The notes under the pieces are model-generated. The model saw only the letters and a program-made list of their open reading frames with translations. It had not been told where the DNA came from and did not search any database. Below, in pieces: positions 11,398 through 24,061 of a DNA stretch of 64,000 nt. Source of the stretch: Wyeomyia smithii (lineage: Eukaryota; Arthropoda; Insecta; Diptera; Culicidae); assembly GCF_029784165.1 (NCBI RefSeq), contig NC_073694.1, forward strand, positions 44,561,639 to 44,625,638, read 5' to 3'. The translations under genes and the position numbers were made by a program. Positions within the stretch are counted from its first letter, which is position 1. Every line of letters begins with the position of its first letter.

Positions 11398-11675
11398 ACC
11401 GACACTCCACACCCAGGACCCTTACTCACACCCGTTTATTAACGGACCGGCGCCAACGGCTTTACTTCCTCATGCGATGGAAGGCGTGATCCCAGAGATT
11501 TTTCGCCTCAGAAAATCTCCCGATGTCGGCTAGGATTGAATCTAGACCAGTTGGGTTGGTTGTGAGTGGATCACCCCACCTCACAACCATCGACACCTAT
11601 GTCGGCGGTGGGATTCGAACCCAGGCGTCGAGCGTGGTTAGCGGAGACGTTACCAACCACACTAGGCCCCCGCTT
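11398..11675 (-). mobile_element. tRNA-derived SINE, copy 1 (Feilai-like)
   Basis: Nearly the same sequence occurs at 52,283-52,633. On the minus strand it begins GCGGGGGCCTAGTGTGGTTG (A-box-like region) and has the B box GGTTCGAATCCC at about 11,610-11,622, the internal RNA polymerase III promoter of tRNA-derived SINEs. Compared with the other copy its 3' side (left here) is shorter and lacks the poly(T) run. No secure target duplication was found. The Feilai name is inferred from the tRNA-like head and the likely host. Confidence 0.65.
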
Positions 11676-12066
11676 GAAAGTATTCTTAGTGTAATGAGTG
11701 ATTTTGTTTAGTGATTAAAATGAAAAGTGGTCCACTAGTGATGAAAAAAAACTTTGGTTGGCTGCAGAACGAGTTCCGTTGTAGCCGTATAGAACGATGC
11801 GCGGATTTTGTTTTCTAAGGTAGGTGATTGAATTAAATGAGTTTTCGAGTGCTGATGCCCGAATATAATATCAAATTTAGTGCTTTAAAGTGAGTTTTTG
11901 AAGATTATACTTTATGAGGAATCTAAAGTGAACTAAGAAGAATCCATTCCGTGGATTAGCAGATTAGTTTAAGAAGAAAATATGCGTTTTTTTCCTGTTT
12001 TCAATTGTGTTTACATGTTGAATGAGATGAATATACGGGCTGAGATCAATAATGGAGCAGTTCCCC

Positions 12067-12758
12067 TACCATGTCGATGGAAAAACATTGCGTTTTGGCA
12101 AGATAACCATAATCACGTTACACCAAAAAAACTCCATTTATTTCCAGAATACGCAACCCAACAATTTTGCCTGTCGCCCAATCGAAGATTTCTTTGGGAT
12201 GTTCTTTGGTGTTCAAAAATAATTGGAGACCAACCAGTTGTAAATAGTTTATTGGTAGCATCAAGAGATGCATTCGAGAAGTCGACAAAGGCCATACTCC
12301 ACTCTCGCTCCGGTATTATATAATTTTTAGCAGGGGTTTTCCAAAAACCATGCTGAAAATATTACGTTCATCACATTAAAAAGCACTAAAAATTGTGACA
12401 TTTCTCATTGTTAACAACATTGTTTTTTTTTTTTATTTTACCATCATAAAAATTTCACTGAAAAAATGAAAAATGGTAAGTTCGTCACAAATAATTTTCA
12501 ACACATCAGTACCACTTCTGAATAACCTATTGCGGAAAAGCAATTTTAATGTTAAATGTTAAAGAAAAAATATTATAAAACGATACCTTTATCAAAATGA
12601 TCAGTCAAGATCGATTCACCTATTAGCGTAGAATTGCGCATTTGTAATATGATGCAATGAGATCCCTTGGAGGTCTTTGATTGATCCTGTAGATCATTAT
12701 ATTAGTTCAAAACTAATTCTTACTTATCTAAAAATGGAATGAAGCTGTGACATAGTAC
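12067..12758. other. Unassigned stretch
   Basis: No gene recognised. Open frames near 12,000-12,320 overlap the end of the preceding element and show no known domain. Confidence 0.4.
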
Positions 12759-12763
12759 CAGTC

Positions 12764-14858
12764 CACAGTGCACAGTGGTCCAATAAGGCAAAAAGTGGAA
12801 CTTAATTCCATAGCGCCTTTTACCTTCATCCTAGCTTAAAAGAGTCTTCGGAACAATTGTTTGTATGAATGATCCGCATAATCGCAAATTGTTAAAAAGT
12901 ATTGAAAGTTTGCTATACTAAATATAAAAAAATTAACTTTTTTGTGTTAAGAGTACGTTCTTGAAGTGATCGAAAAAATAAGCTAAAACATGCTATAACT
13001 TTGTAAGGAAAAGTCCTGGAGATGTGTGGCCTTCAACAAAACGTGTGTTTTGTATGCCCAAACGCTTCTTTAGAACAACGTTTTCTTGTATAATGTAGCT
13101 AACAAAAGTTAAGTGCAAAAAATAAACTTTTAAGTAAGTTTTACAGAAAATACTCAGTAACTCAGTACCCAATGAAGATAGGAATTTTATTTGCTCAGCA
13201 AAGATTCCTTTTTTGCATGTTCTAAAACTTTGCCGAATAAACCATTCCTCTATATCTTAACACAAAAAAGTTAGTATTTTGGATATATGAAAACCTACTG
13301 TAACATATGCTCGCCGTACTCTAATATGGGTGGATTGAGACAAATGGAACCTAAAGGAGAGTATAGTACTTCAGCTTAACTTCAAGGAAAAGTATTGACA
13401 TCATGATTCCACTTGCCCCTTTTTAACCTATACGTTATCGTTAAAGTTATCGAAAAAATAAGCTAAAATATTATATAACTTAGTAAGGAAAAGTCCTGGA
13501 GACATATGACCTTTGGCAAAAATGCGTGTTTTGTGTGCCATAATAATTCCTCTGAACGATACTTTCGTGTAAAATGCAACTAACAAAAGTTAAGAACAAA
13601 AAACTAACTTTTAAGTAAGTTCTATGTTATATACTTTATAACTTTGTATTTTAAAAAGATAGGGTTTTCATTTGTTTAATGAAGTTTCATATTTTTTAAT
13701 CTTCTACAACTTTGCTGAATACACTGTTCTTCTATCTCTTAACACAAAAAAGTTGATTTTTTCATTTTTAGTATAGTAAACTTTTCATACTTTTTGACAA
13801 TTTTCGATTATGCGGGTCATTCATACAAACAATTATTCCGAAGACTTTATTAAGCTAGGATGAAGGTGAAAGGCGCTATGGAATTAAGTTCCACTTTTTG
13901 CCTTATTGGACCACTGTGCAGTGGGGCTTTTTAATACAAAGGCTGGCCAAGCAAAAAAAGTGTCGATAAATGCGACAGGAACATGGTATTTACATAATTT
14001 TGGGGTGCTGAACATGAATCTGGCATTCATTTTTATTTGGGCCATCCAAAAAGCACGTAATCGATTTTTTAATGATTTTTTGTCACTTTTCCTCCTAATT
14101 TTTTATTAAATAGGATTTTATTATCTTTAAGCAACGTCACTGGGCGTCCTCCTCATTGCAAATAAGCCAAATTTTGCTAAAATATAAACGATTTTTTATC
14201 AGCTCTCCCTGATTTTTATTTTTATTTTTATCAGCTGTTCCTGATTCAACAATTGTTTGCTTCAACAGAAATATGACTTCATCTGGAAGTTTTCTACAAT
14301 TTTTTTTTTTTTTTGACTAATGTGAAATGTTCTCTCCTCTGGAGCCTCTTCGGTCATCCTTCCTATAGATAGTATTGCGGTTTGATTGATATAGCCTGAC
14401 CTGAAACGTCGTTTTTGTCTAACCTGACTTTTTCAATCTCCGCACCTTTTCAATGTTGTTGCTTTGCAAGCAATCGTGGCAAAGTGCGGCAACAAAACTT
14501 TTAGGCTGCTGTTCTACAATAAATCACGTTTTTATTATTTTTTTTAGTGTCAGGACTACTATGATCTAATTTTACAATATCTAATGAAAGAGACTTATTT
14601 TGCACAGTTTTCCAACAACTTTTCCTTTGACACCAAAAAAATCTAAGCTGTAGAGCGTCTCAAAGTAATGTACTACTGTAAGTAATGTAAACGTCAGTAT
14701 GCCAAGCTTCGAAAAGTCATACAAAAATCAGATTTCATGATATTGCGCCCAAATTTTAGGTTCAAGCACTTGAATGCTATAGCAAGAATGGAAAAATATT
14801 AGAAAACAGTTTACGTAAAAAAAGTTTTTAGGCTGATGGCCAGCGATTCCCCACTGTG
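12764..14858. mobile_element. Outer Transib-like element (CACAGTGGGG ends)
   Basis: The left end is CACAGTG at 12,764-12,770, which continues as GGGCTTTTTAATAC after the nested insertion (13,924 on). The right end is CCCCACTGTG at 14,849-14,858. The 5-bp word CAGTC flanks it exactly (12,759-12,763 and 14,859-14,863). Without the nested element it is about 942 bp. The terminal inverted repeat is 10 bp, followed by a shared CTGGCCA. There is no transposase frame. The heptamer and 5-bp duplication match what is known for Transib. Confidence 0.7.
12771..13918. mobile_element. Inner Transib-like element nested in the outer end
   Basis: It begins CACAGTGGTCCAATAAGGC and ends in the inverse, GCCTTATTGGACCACTGTG. 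CAGTG flanks it (12,766-12,770 and 13,919-13,923), taken from the terminal heptamer of the outer element. The outer arms are similar over about 150 bp. Inside are two diverged direct repeats of about 200 bp (about 12,968-13,145 and 13,447-13,625), sharing CGAAAAAATAAGCTAAAA and GGAAAAGTCCTGGAGA. Length 1,148 bp; no transposase frame. Confidence 0.75.
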
Positions 14859-14863
14859 CAGTC

Positions 14864-17800
14864 GTGGGCTTGAGTTTATAGTACTTTAAAATCTTAACTT
14901 CTTTCGTTTTGAAGGATACAAATTATTTCGTTATATATAACGAGGCATCAGGATGCAATGTGTATGCAAATATTTGTTTGAAACCTCAAAAAAACTTTCG
15001 TTAAGTCTGTAAAAAAAGCTATGGATGTCCAGAAAATAGTTTAAAATTTAAAATGAGGTTCATGAGGTTGTTTCGTGAGTATATACATAACCTTTTTTTC
15101 AATATTCAATATTACATAGATGGGACGGAAATCCATTTCCAACCTATCCGTATCACATACACGGCTATAATTATTTGTCGCAGTCATTCGAACTACATCC
15201 GGCCTTCGAATGCAAATTGAATGCATTTTAGCATGCACTTGACAATACGTAACCAGACGACGGGAGCGAACACAGTGCCATCACAGATGCACAACCGGCA
15301 CCGGCTGTACGCGCTCCAGTTAAGCGCGCTCGCTAACAACAAACCTACGCCATCAGTCTGTCTGCAGTAAAGCCCATTGTTTGGTTCCAGTTCTCGACAT
15401 TGACCCCGTTAAAATTTATTTTTCTCCAAAGAGCTGACCAAGTTTGGAGTGTGCTTGATGCTAAGCGACTCTCTAATAAGCGAATTTATAACGCCTTCTC
15501 GCAAAATCGAACATGATGCGTGTCATCCATATTAGAACCATCACTGCACTGGGTTCAGGGAAACGCAACGAGCAAAATACCAACATTGGTCATACGCCGT
15601 AACCAGTAGTAGGTGCGACATGTTCGGCGCGAATTATAGCGATTATAGCGATAGAATGATTAATGGGATTAGCCGACTGTTTCTAGTGCTACGGAAATTA
15701 TCATTAGAACTTGCTCCATGCAAATTTAGTATCCAGTCTCAGCGAATTTGCTGCTATTTATGCGAAAATCATGCAATTTGCTTGCAAAGTAGAAATGCCT
15801 ATCGCCAAATCCGACTGGAACAACTAATGTTTACAACTATTTAGGGAGCCTATTCTGGCTGAAGTGTTTGGACGAGTAAAAGCAAAAACAGTTGACCATA
15901 TGGTAGCGCTACTTCCTGAGCTAACGGCTTCAAATATAGAATTGCCACAGGGCAACACTCCACCCCGTTATTACCGACTCGAATGTATATTTTTATTGAT
16001 GCTAGTCGCTGCGAAGGAAATGATAATTAAGCGACCGAACTTAGCAAATATATTGATGGCGCAGTGCATAGCCAAAGTACCCATGCTGTTCTGTTCCGAG
16101 TATTGAGTGTTGATTGCTGCAAATGGATTAAATGATGATGACGCAGCTGTGCGCAGTATTGGGGAGAGAGTAGAATTCAAAATACTTTTTTTTACGAACT
16201 ACACGTTTAAAACTACACAAAACTCTATGGTTCCGGTTCGGAAAATACGGAATTTTTAGGGATTGTGTGCTGTGAGGTTTTCATCTAGGGGCCATCCGAA
16301 AAAAAAACAGTGGTTAAGTATATTCAGCATTTTTCGAAAAAATGACAATTTTCTATATAAATTGCAATCAAATATTCAACGTTTAGACCATGCAAATGGA
16401 TTAGTTATTTATTTATTCCACAATTACGCATCAATATATCAGTGTTTGAATTGTCAGCGCAACATCACTTTGAGGCTTTTTTTAAATTCTCTAACATATT
16501 TTCAGGTTTTTGATTGTATACTTCAGCTCCTCTGGAATTTACTTTCAATTCCATATTTTAAATATTTCCGATTTTTGATGCACTATTATTTCGAACATCA
16601 TTTCATCTACTTTAAGAACATGTAAACTTGACTCTTTCATTAAAAGCGTCTTTTTTTCACCCCTGAGATATGTAGGTTCGAATTCCCCCTCCGTGTTCAC
16701 GCTTGTGGATGATGATGATAATGATGGCGCAACGGGTTTGCCATGAATGCGTGGGTTTCAACCGAAACGGGCAACCGAACAACAACGCAACAGTCTTCTT
16801 GTCTTATTTAATGGAAGCCTTAAATGTCCTCTTTCTTTTTATTTTTATTTTTGCTTGCTACAGAGCAAGCTTGATTTGTTATTGAAGATCGTGCCAAAAT
16901 TAAATTAACCAAATTAAAATCGAACACAACTTCTCCGACCATGTCGCGCCGGTCTGTATCAAGCCATTTACGCACCATTCCAGGCATATGAATTCCTTTA
17001 TCTGGCATCGTGGTTAATCTGCGCAGCAATAAGTATAGAATCGCCGCCAGCAGCACCATTGAATTTATTGATTGTGCACACAGGGCTACAACTCGCTGCC
17101 AGTCCAGTCAGCCAGACCAGACGCCATCAAATATATAATAACCAAAATGCCCATTTTAGAGCATAATTGAGTGTCACTCCCATTCGCGCACCGTCCAGCG
17201 ACAGCCACTTGACACTTAAATAAACATCTCGCACCCGATGGCCATAAGGCGCAGCGCGTTGTCGTGTTTTGTGTATTTGTTTATGAATGTTTTAATAATA
17301 AATCTTTCCCTTAAATTGTGGCACTTTTCGTTTGTGCAGTATGAATAATGTATAAAACGCGTCGTACGCAACGCTGTCGGTTCCTTCACCGGAGATGTCA
17401 CTGGAGTCAAATATGGACATTCGAATGACACGATTGCATAATAACTGCACCGACATGCGACGTTGCTGGTTGTGCTGCGTGATGCACGCGGAGAATAATC
17501 GGAGATCGGCGACGAAGAACACCTTTAGTGTGATAAATCTCCACTTTGTATGAAGGTAATTTTATACACACAGCAGACTTGGCATTAGTCCGGCCGGATT
17601 ATCATCACACTTATTTAGTCTGAATTTGATCGCGCTAGGAGTACGGGTGATTCATGCGGTTGCGGTAAAATACACTGGAAATCTAAATTAATGACAATAA
17701 TGAAAAAAAATCAAATGTTTGGTCATTTTAATATTCGTTTTAAATCGGCAAGCGACGCAGAAAAAAGTTTTTTCTCCCATTTAAGTTTCATGACCATTTT

Positions 17801-18000
17801 CAGTGTAACACAGAGCCATTATTGATGAGATAATTTTCGCAACAGTGTCTATTCACATGCCTCAAAGGACTCCCCAAGAGTTCCAATGGTTTGCGATCGT
17901 GATAGAATGAATTGCCAGTCAACCATCTTTGGACAAGTGAACCATATTTTATCTAATGTTTCAGTCAGCTTTATTTATTCACTCTGCCTTAAGGTGGGCA
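14864..18000. other. 3.1 kb without a recognised gene
   Basis: Less repetitive than its neighbours. Short open frames (for example 15,620-15,844, 16,263-16,625, minus 17,292-17,522) show no domain I recognise. The part from about 15,240 to 17,560 has more balanced base composition and could hold an exon or regulatory DNA of a gene outside the window, but nothing decisive is seen. A lone GGTTCGAATTCC word at 16,675 is not enough for a tRNA. Confidence 0.35.
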
Positions 18001-18046
18001 GACGTGGGTAAACGTTCAGACAAATTGGTGTCGGTTTTGAGCCGAA

Positions 18047-21000
18047 TTGTTAAAAGGAATATTTATGTTCAAACAAATTTCAATTGAGTTGTATTTGAAA
18101 TCAATCACAGAGGCTGAGTCATTGAAACCTCATACAAATAACGACTCAAAACTTACTGAAATACTCGAGGAGGTGAAATTTGTCTCAGGGTCTGTCTCCA
18201 ATCTTCAGGTGACCAACACATGCAGTGCAAAACCTCAAAAAAATCTGCAGGAAGAACTAGCTGAAAAAGCTTTCTACCCGAAAGCGGACCATACATGTCC
18301 AGGATGGAGATTTCTGGGTAACAAATGGCAATGGAAGCAGGACTGGTCCACTTATGATGCCAAGCAACGGTCTCGAAGACTACAAGAAAAAGCTGCCGAA
18401 AAAGCCAAAAGAAACCGTAAAAAAAGAAAACAACAAATCACTCATACCAGTAAACAAAACAACCAGCACAGCGGTACGCAAAACTATCAACGCAACAACG
18501 CATCAGACAAAGAATTACTAGCCACAGCAAAAGTTCAATTCGCCGGGCCACCCTCATCAACCGACCATCCAATAGCTGCACTTTCTGGAGCAATCCGCTG
18601 CTGGTGACAAACGCTATCTGAAAGCACGGCTGCGTGATCACAAAATTATGGATACGGTACGAACTTTCCTTGCTTTCCTGCATGATCAGCCAATAACGGT
18701 ATGCATTCGAGGAATCACCAAAATTAGTGGATCGGTGATGCTGGTAGCTGAAGGACTACCAACTGACTTAAACCTGCTACGTGAAATTTTCCTGGACGTA
18801 CATGAAGAACTGGGAATATCACGCGATGACGCTTTAGCAGACCTGCAGTCTCATCGGACATCGTTATCCAGTGAACGAACACACCGCCTACAACAACTAA
18901 GGGAAAGCACCGACAAATTTTACAAACCGAGTTTTCGGAAATAACGACCCCTTTCGATGAGAAAGAAGAAGACTTACAGGTAACACTCACCAACCCTCAA
19001 ACATCATCAACCACCATATCACTAAAAATTTCTTCACCAACACAAAATGCGACTGAAATTTTGGTTTACTGTCAAAATTTCAATGGCATGAAAGGCCCAG
19101 CCAAAATGAAACAAATTTACAACAATCTTTTAGGCTTATCCTTTTCAGTCATATTGGCGACTGAAACAAACTGGGATGAAAGTGTCAAAAGTGAAGAGAT
19201 ATTTGGAAATATGTTTAATGTATTCAGGAATGACAGGAATCTTCAAGAATCCGAGAAGAAGTCAGGCGGAGGAGTCCTCATAGCGGTTTCTGTGAATTTT
19301 AATTCAGAAACTGTTGCTGCACCTAAATTCAAAGAATTCGAGCACATTTGGATAAAATCGCACATAGCAGGTGAAACACAGGTATTCGCCTCTGTGTACT
19401 TTCCTCCACATAACGCTAATAAAATTACGTACTAAAAGTTTTTTAATTGCGCAGAAAAAATTTTATCTGAACTACCTCCAGAAGTGGAAGGTCACATCTA
19501 TGGGGACTTCAATCAAAACACCGCTGACTTCATCTTGGACCCTGAAAACGAAAGCATCCTATGTCCCAGTCGTTGGAGATAACATCACTCTGCACTTCAT
19601 GTTTGACGAAATTGCTAAACTAGGTTTGAACCAGGTTAACCATGTAAGAAACCGTGAAAATTGCTATTTGGACCTACTCTTAACGAATATCCATGAAGAT
19701 TTCTGTGTGACCGAATCATTTAACCCACTGTGGAAAAACGAAAAGTTTCACACAGCAATTGAATATTCTTTATTTTTACATAAATATCAAAGACCCAACG
19801 ACTGTGAGTATGAGGAAGTCCTTGATTTCAAACTCGCGAACTATGCAAATATTGAAAACAAATTAAACTGTGTCAATTGGCAACAAATTTTTAGAGATGA
19901 AGGAAATGTCGAATCATCTGTTAGCGTCTTTTACAAAATTCTGTACAACATTTAACAAACAAACAAAAAATTTAAAAAACCGCAAACAAAAAGCTCACAA
20001 AATTTTCAAAAAGCACAATAGCAGTGAAAATCTAGCAATTTACTTGGAAATATGTGATCAACTGAACTTTGCAATCAGTGATGCATTTGAAGAATTCAAT
20101 ACAAAAACTGAACTAGAAATTAAGTCTTGTCCGAAAAACTTCTTCAATTACGTCAAAACAAAACTAAAATCAGACAATTTTCCATCAATAATGCAACTCG
20201 ATGAACATGTTGGTGATAACTCGGAGAAAAATTGCAATCTCTTTGCAAAATTTTTCCAGGAAATCTATACCACATTTTCCGAAGAAAATCGCGACCGCGA
20301 TTATTTTGCATTTTATCCAGAATATCCAAGAAACGTTGGTGTCAACCAACTTCAGGTACAGGATGTTTTGCAGGGTCTGAGAAATTTAGACCCTTCCAAA
20401 GGACCTGGACCTGACGGAATACCTCCAGCACTCATGAAAAATCTTTCGAAGGAACTTACATCTCCTTTGTTCTGGCTGTTCAATATGTCGTTGGAAACTG
20501 GAGTCTTCCCAAATATATGGAAAAGCTCATTTTTAGTGCCTATTTTCAAATCAGGGCGTAAATCTGACATACGTAATTATCGTGGAATCGCTATAATCTC
20601 TTGCTTTCCAAAACTCTTTGAGGCAATTGTCAATGAAAAGATATTTGCTCAAGTAAAAAATCGAATAACTGACAAACAACACGACTTCTTCAAAGGCCGC
20701 TCTACATCCACAAATTTACTTGAATTCGTAGATTACTCATTGAATGCAATGGATAATGGGAACCATGTTGAAGCTCTCTATACAGACTTTAGCAAAGCAT
20801 TTGATCGTATTGACATAACAATGCTACTTTTTAAACTGCAAAAAATTGGAATTGAGTCTGGTCTCCTGAAGTGGCTTGAATCATATTTAACAAACAGGCA
20901 ACAAATAATAAAATTCAATGGAAAAAAGTCAAATCCCATTCAAGTTACTACAGGTGTTCCCCAAGGCTCCCACTTAGGACCACTTCTTTTCATTTTGTAC

Positions 21001-21966
21001 GTAAACGACATTTCCTTCATCCTCAAAAATGGTAAAGTTCTAATATATGCCGACGACATGAAGCTGTTTTTGGAAATAAAAAATCAAGAAGACATCAATG
21101 TATTTCAGAATGAAATCCACACTTTTACATCTGGTGTAAGAAAAGCCTACTTGAAGTAAATGTAAAAAAATGCAATGTTATATCCTTTAGCAGAAAATTA
21201 ACAACACCCATAATTGTAATTGCACTAGGGGATCAGAATGTGAAGAAATGTGATAAAGTTAGGGATTTAGGAATAATCTTAGATTCTAAACTTAATTTCA
21301 TCGACCACTATAACACTATCATACACAAGGCAAACAACATGTTAGGGTTTATCAAACGCTTCTGTTATAATTTTCAAGACCCGTACACTATCAAAACTTT
21401 GTATATTGCCTATGTGAGGTCAATACTGGGATACTGTAGCATTGTGTGGTCTCCTCGTCCTGGCGTACATAAAGAAAGAATAGAATCAGTACAAAAGCAA
21501 TTTCTACTATATGCTCTTCGTAAGCTAGGTTGGACCGCACATCGTCTTCCGTCATATGAAGCACGCTACATGTTGATTGACATTCAAACATTAAAAGAAC
21601 GGCGAGAGTATGCGATGGCTTCATTTCTAAACGATATCGTTTCGCAGAACGTTGACTCAGCAGTACTACTTTCTAAATTGAACTTTTATGCACCCATTCG
21701 ACAACTTCGACACCGTAGTTTATTTGCTCTTAACCATCATCGTACGGAATACGCAAAAAATGGACCTATAAATAGTATGATGAATTCTTATAATCAACAC
21801 TACGAAGCCATTGACTTTACGATGTCCCGGTATAAACTGAAACAGTATTTCAAGTCCTTGAGGCTGAGGACACAAAATTAATTTGTTTTATGTTCGTGTA
21901 TAGTTTAGAAATTAATGTAACTAGTCTACATATATGATTGACGAAATAAATAAATAAATAAATAAA
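18047..21966 (+). mobile_element. Degraded non-LTR retrotransposon with (TAAA)n tail
   Basis: From left to right: an ORF1-like part (18,047-18,607 and 18,648-18,944) with a basic RKKRK stretch; a broken endonuclease (about 19,040-19,900) with YCQNFNGMKGP, GGGV and GDFNQ; and a long reverse transcriptase frame (19,870-21,159) with GPGPDGIPPALM, DFSKAFD, GVPQGSHLGPLLF and the catalytic YADD box; then the C-terminal part (21,240-21,881). Frameshifts separate these blocks. A short 3' untranslated region ends in TAAA repeats. The same tail recurs, inverted, at 47,341-47,425. Probably CR1/Jockey-related; clade unresolved. Confidence 0.75.
19870..21159 (+). pseudogene. Reverse transcriptase block of the (TAAA)n element
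   Basis: A 429-residue open stretch covering the fingers and palm: GPGPDGIPP, IFKSGRKSDIRNYRGI, the DFSKAFD motif A, GVPQGS motif B and YADD motif C are all intact. The open frame ends at 21,159 and the thumb and tail resume at 21,240 in another frame. So the catalytic residues are preserved but the full polyprotein is not made. The endonuclease before it is also broken. This suggests a moderately old copy. Confidence 0.7.
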
Positions 21967-23185
21967 GAAAAGAGATAAGTTATGCCCAGCTGCTACTTTA
22001 GTATCTAGGCTGAATCTTAAAAAAAAAACATAACAATTGATTCAAAACATTTTTGAGAAGAACAAGAAAGCAAAGAGAAGTATTCAAAGTTTTAGATAGT
22101 GCTTCATGGCTAAACCAAACGTATATTTACATTATTTTTCATTACACTCAAGGGAAAACCAACAAGTGAATAAAAAACTAATGGAAATTTAATATAAATA
22201 TAAATTATAGGCCTATAAATGGTCACGGTCGTCGATAATCGTCCTCTTTTACTTTTGAGGTCGGCAAGGCTGATGTTTGCGGTTTTTGGCAATCAACTGA
22301 GAAACTCATATCATTTCATTAGTTCAGAAGTGTGCCGGGTATCTGAACGATCGTTCTTATAAGTATTTTATTATCAGTTTTTCCCGAAAAAAACATGTTT
22401 TGAGCACTGAAAATTGTATAACAATTTTTTAACGGCAAAGTTAAACTTCGTGTATCAAAAATCGATCGTTCAACGACCGGCGTATTTAACAACGAACATT
22501 TAATAAAAAGATGAAGAAAATCGGTTCAGTAGTTTCACCGCAATCGTAAACACAGCGGAGTCATTTTTTTTGAGAAACTCCATTCCAAGATAAACGCGTA
22601 TAAAGTGTCAAATTTAGCTTATGCAGCCGTGGCGAGATGCGTTGCAAATCTTTCTAACTTTCTCCCTATTGCTCAGATCTCTATGAAAATTTGTAAGAAT
22701 GCTCTCAAGATGTTGTACTTCAAGACTCACCACGAGACTCATTATCGAAACTCATCACTACGACGTTTTTTTTTATTTCAAACGTATTTTGACATTTTTT
22801 AATAAATGAGAAGTACGCATGTTGTGCGCGGAGATTTTGAAAATTACTCATATCATTGATTTCTCAACAGAAATAGAATTAAATAGACCGAAATAAAACA
22901 AAATAACGTCGCCAATTACAGTGTACATCTCTCAGATGCGCGAATATTGTTTGACCATTAGTTCTGTGTACGAGAGCCGACGGTCATTCTACATTTACGA
23001 GGGAAAGCCTACTGCGACACTAGTGGAACGAATAAGATGAAAGTGTCCGTTTACAAGCCTGTTCACAAACCCCAAATTAGCCGTCTTACGCTGATTCTTT
23101 GTGAACTTTCACTAGGCAATCCATCACGGAGTAGCAACTACGAAATGTGCGGTCGTTCGAGCTCAAGCTGAAGGTATGAAGAGTA
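21967..23185. other. Unassigned stretch
   Basis: No gene recognised. The plus-strand frame at 22,605-22,802 has no known domain. Confidence 0.35.
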
Positions 23186-23192
23186 GTAAGTA

Positions 23193-24059
23193 CAGTCGTC
23201 GTTCGATAACTGCAACATGTTTACATTGCAGTTATCGAATGCCGTTCGATAACTGCTACACTTGACACATGCCAAAATTTAGAGGGGGGTCCGTCACTAC
23301 CATTTCAGTTTTCAATTATGTCGATATGTATTTTTTTATTGAAATAGTGGTAAAAATAGCAGAAAACTAAAATAGACAAGCTATTTGATTAATCAATTTG
23401 ATATTGATATTTCCGCATCATAATTTTTTAGTAACTACTTGACATGACTAACATGTAGGCGAAGATAAAATTCATCACTACAATAGACCATTTTACGAGA
23501 CGTTTCTGAACTCAATTCATGAATGAAATTTTGACAGAAAGCTCGGAACCGCTGACATAACGCAAGTAAAAGCAACATCAATGTCAGCAGGATCCGTGAC
23601 ACCTGTCAGTTCGTAAAATGGTCTATATAACGCTCGATCACAAAGTATTGTTTGTGATCTACTATGCACTGCCTCGCTGAGTAGTGAAAGCTAGCCAAAC
23701 AATGCACAAAGGATTTTTTTTTTCTCTTATAATACTTACGAAAAGTGAACCACATAACATGGTGATTTTGCTTCATTGATTAATAGTGGAGATCTATAAT
23801 CTCCCATCTAGAATGAAGAGACAACAAGTAAACGAAATCAGAAGAAATTAAAGAGTGAAATATTTTTAGAGATTTAACAATTTTCATTTTCGAATGCATT
23901 CAGAATCCCCCCGCGAGATCTGCCACTTCAATGTCAAATGTGACTTTGACATCAGATTTGACAGATTGCGGTCCGATAACTGCAAAGATGTTGCAGTTAT
24001 CGGTCTTGCAGTTAAAAAGCGTTGCAGTTAAAAGTCTTGCAGTTATCGAACGGCGACTG
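23193..24059. mobile_element. TA-flanked TIR element with GATAACTGCAA repeats
   Basis: It begins CAGTCGTCGTTCGATAACTG after TA and ends in the inverse (one mismatch in the TIR) before TA. The word TTGCAGTTATCG or its complement recurs several times in both end regions (for example 23,206, 23,226, 23,246, 23,993 and 24,035). TA duplications and CAGT-type ends fit the Tc1/mariner/pogo group. At 867 bp with no transposase frame it is non-autonomous. Confidence 0.6.
23486..23623. mobile_element. 138-bp MITE nested in the TIR element
   Basis: Ends GACCATTTTACGA and its inverse, each next to TA (23,484-23,485 and 23,624-23,625). It is too short to code. It lies in the middle of the GATAACTGCAA element and so is younger than it. 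Confidence 0.55.
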
Positions 24060-24061
24060 TA

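Larger units (their letters stand above)
7005..12066. mobile_element. TA-flanked TIR element hosting R1 and SINE insertions
   Basis: The left end reads GGGGAACTGCTCCATTATTC after TA (7,003-7,004); the right end is its inverse (one mismatch) before TA (12,067-12,068). Just inside both ends the word ATTCATCTCA recurs. TA duplications fit the Tc1/mariner group, but no transposase was found. The R1 retrotransposon at 7,343-11,247 and the SINE at about 11,398-11,675 are inserted within it, leaving about 1.0 kb of the host element. Boundaries rest only on the ends. Confidence 0.5.

Noticed and set aside
16670..16695. GGTTCGAATTCCCCC word
   Set aside because: No A box or cloverleaf around it.
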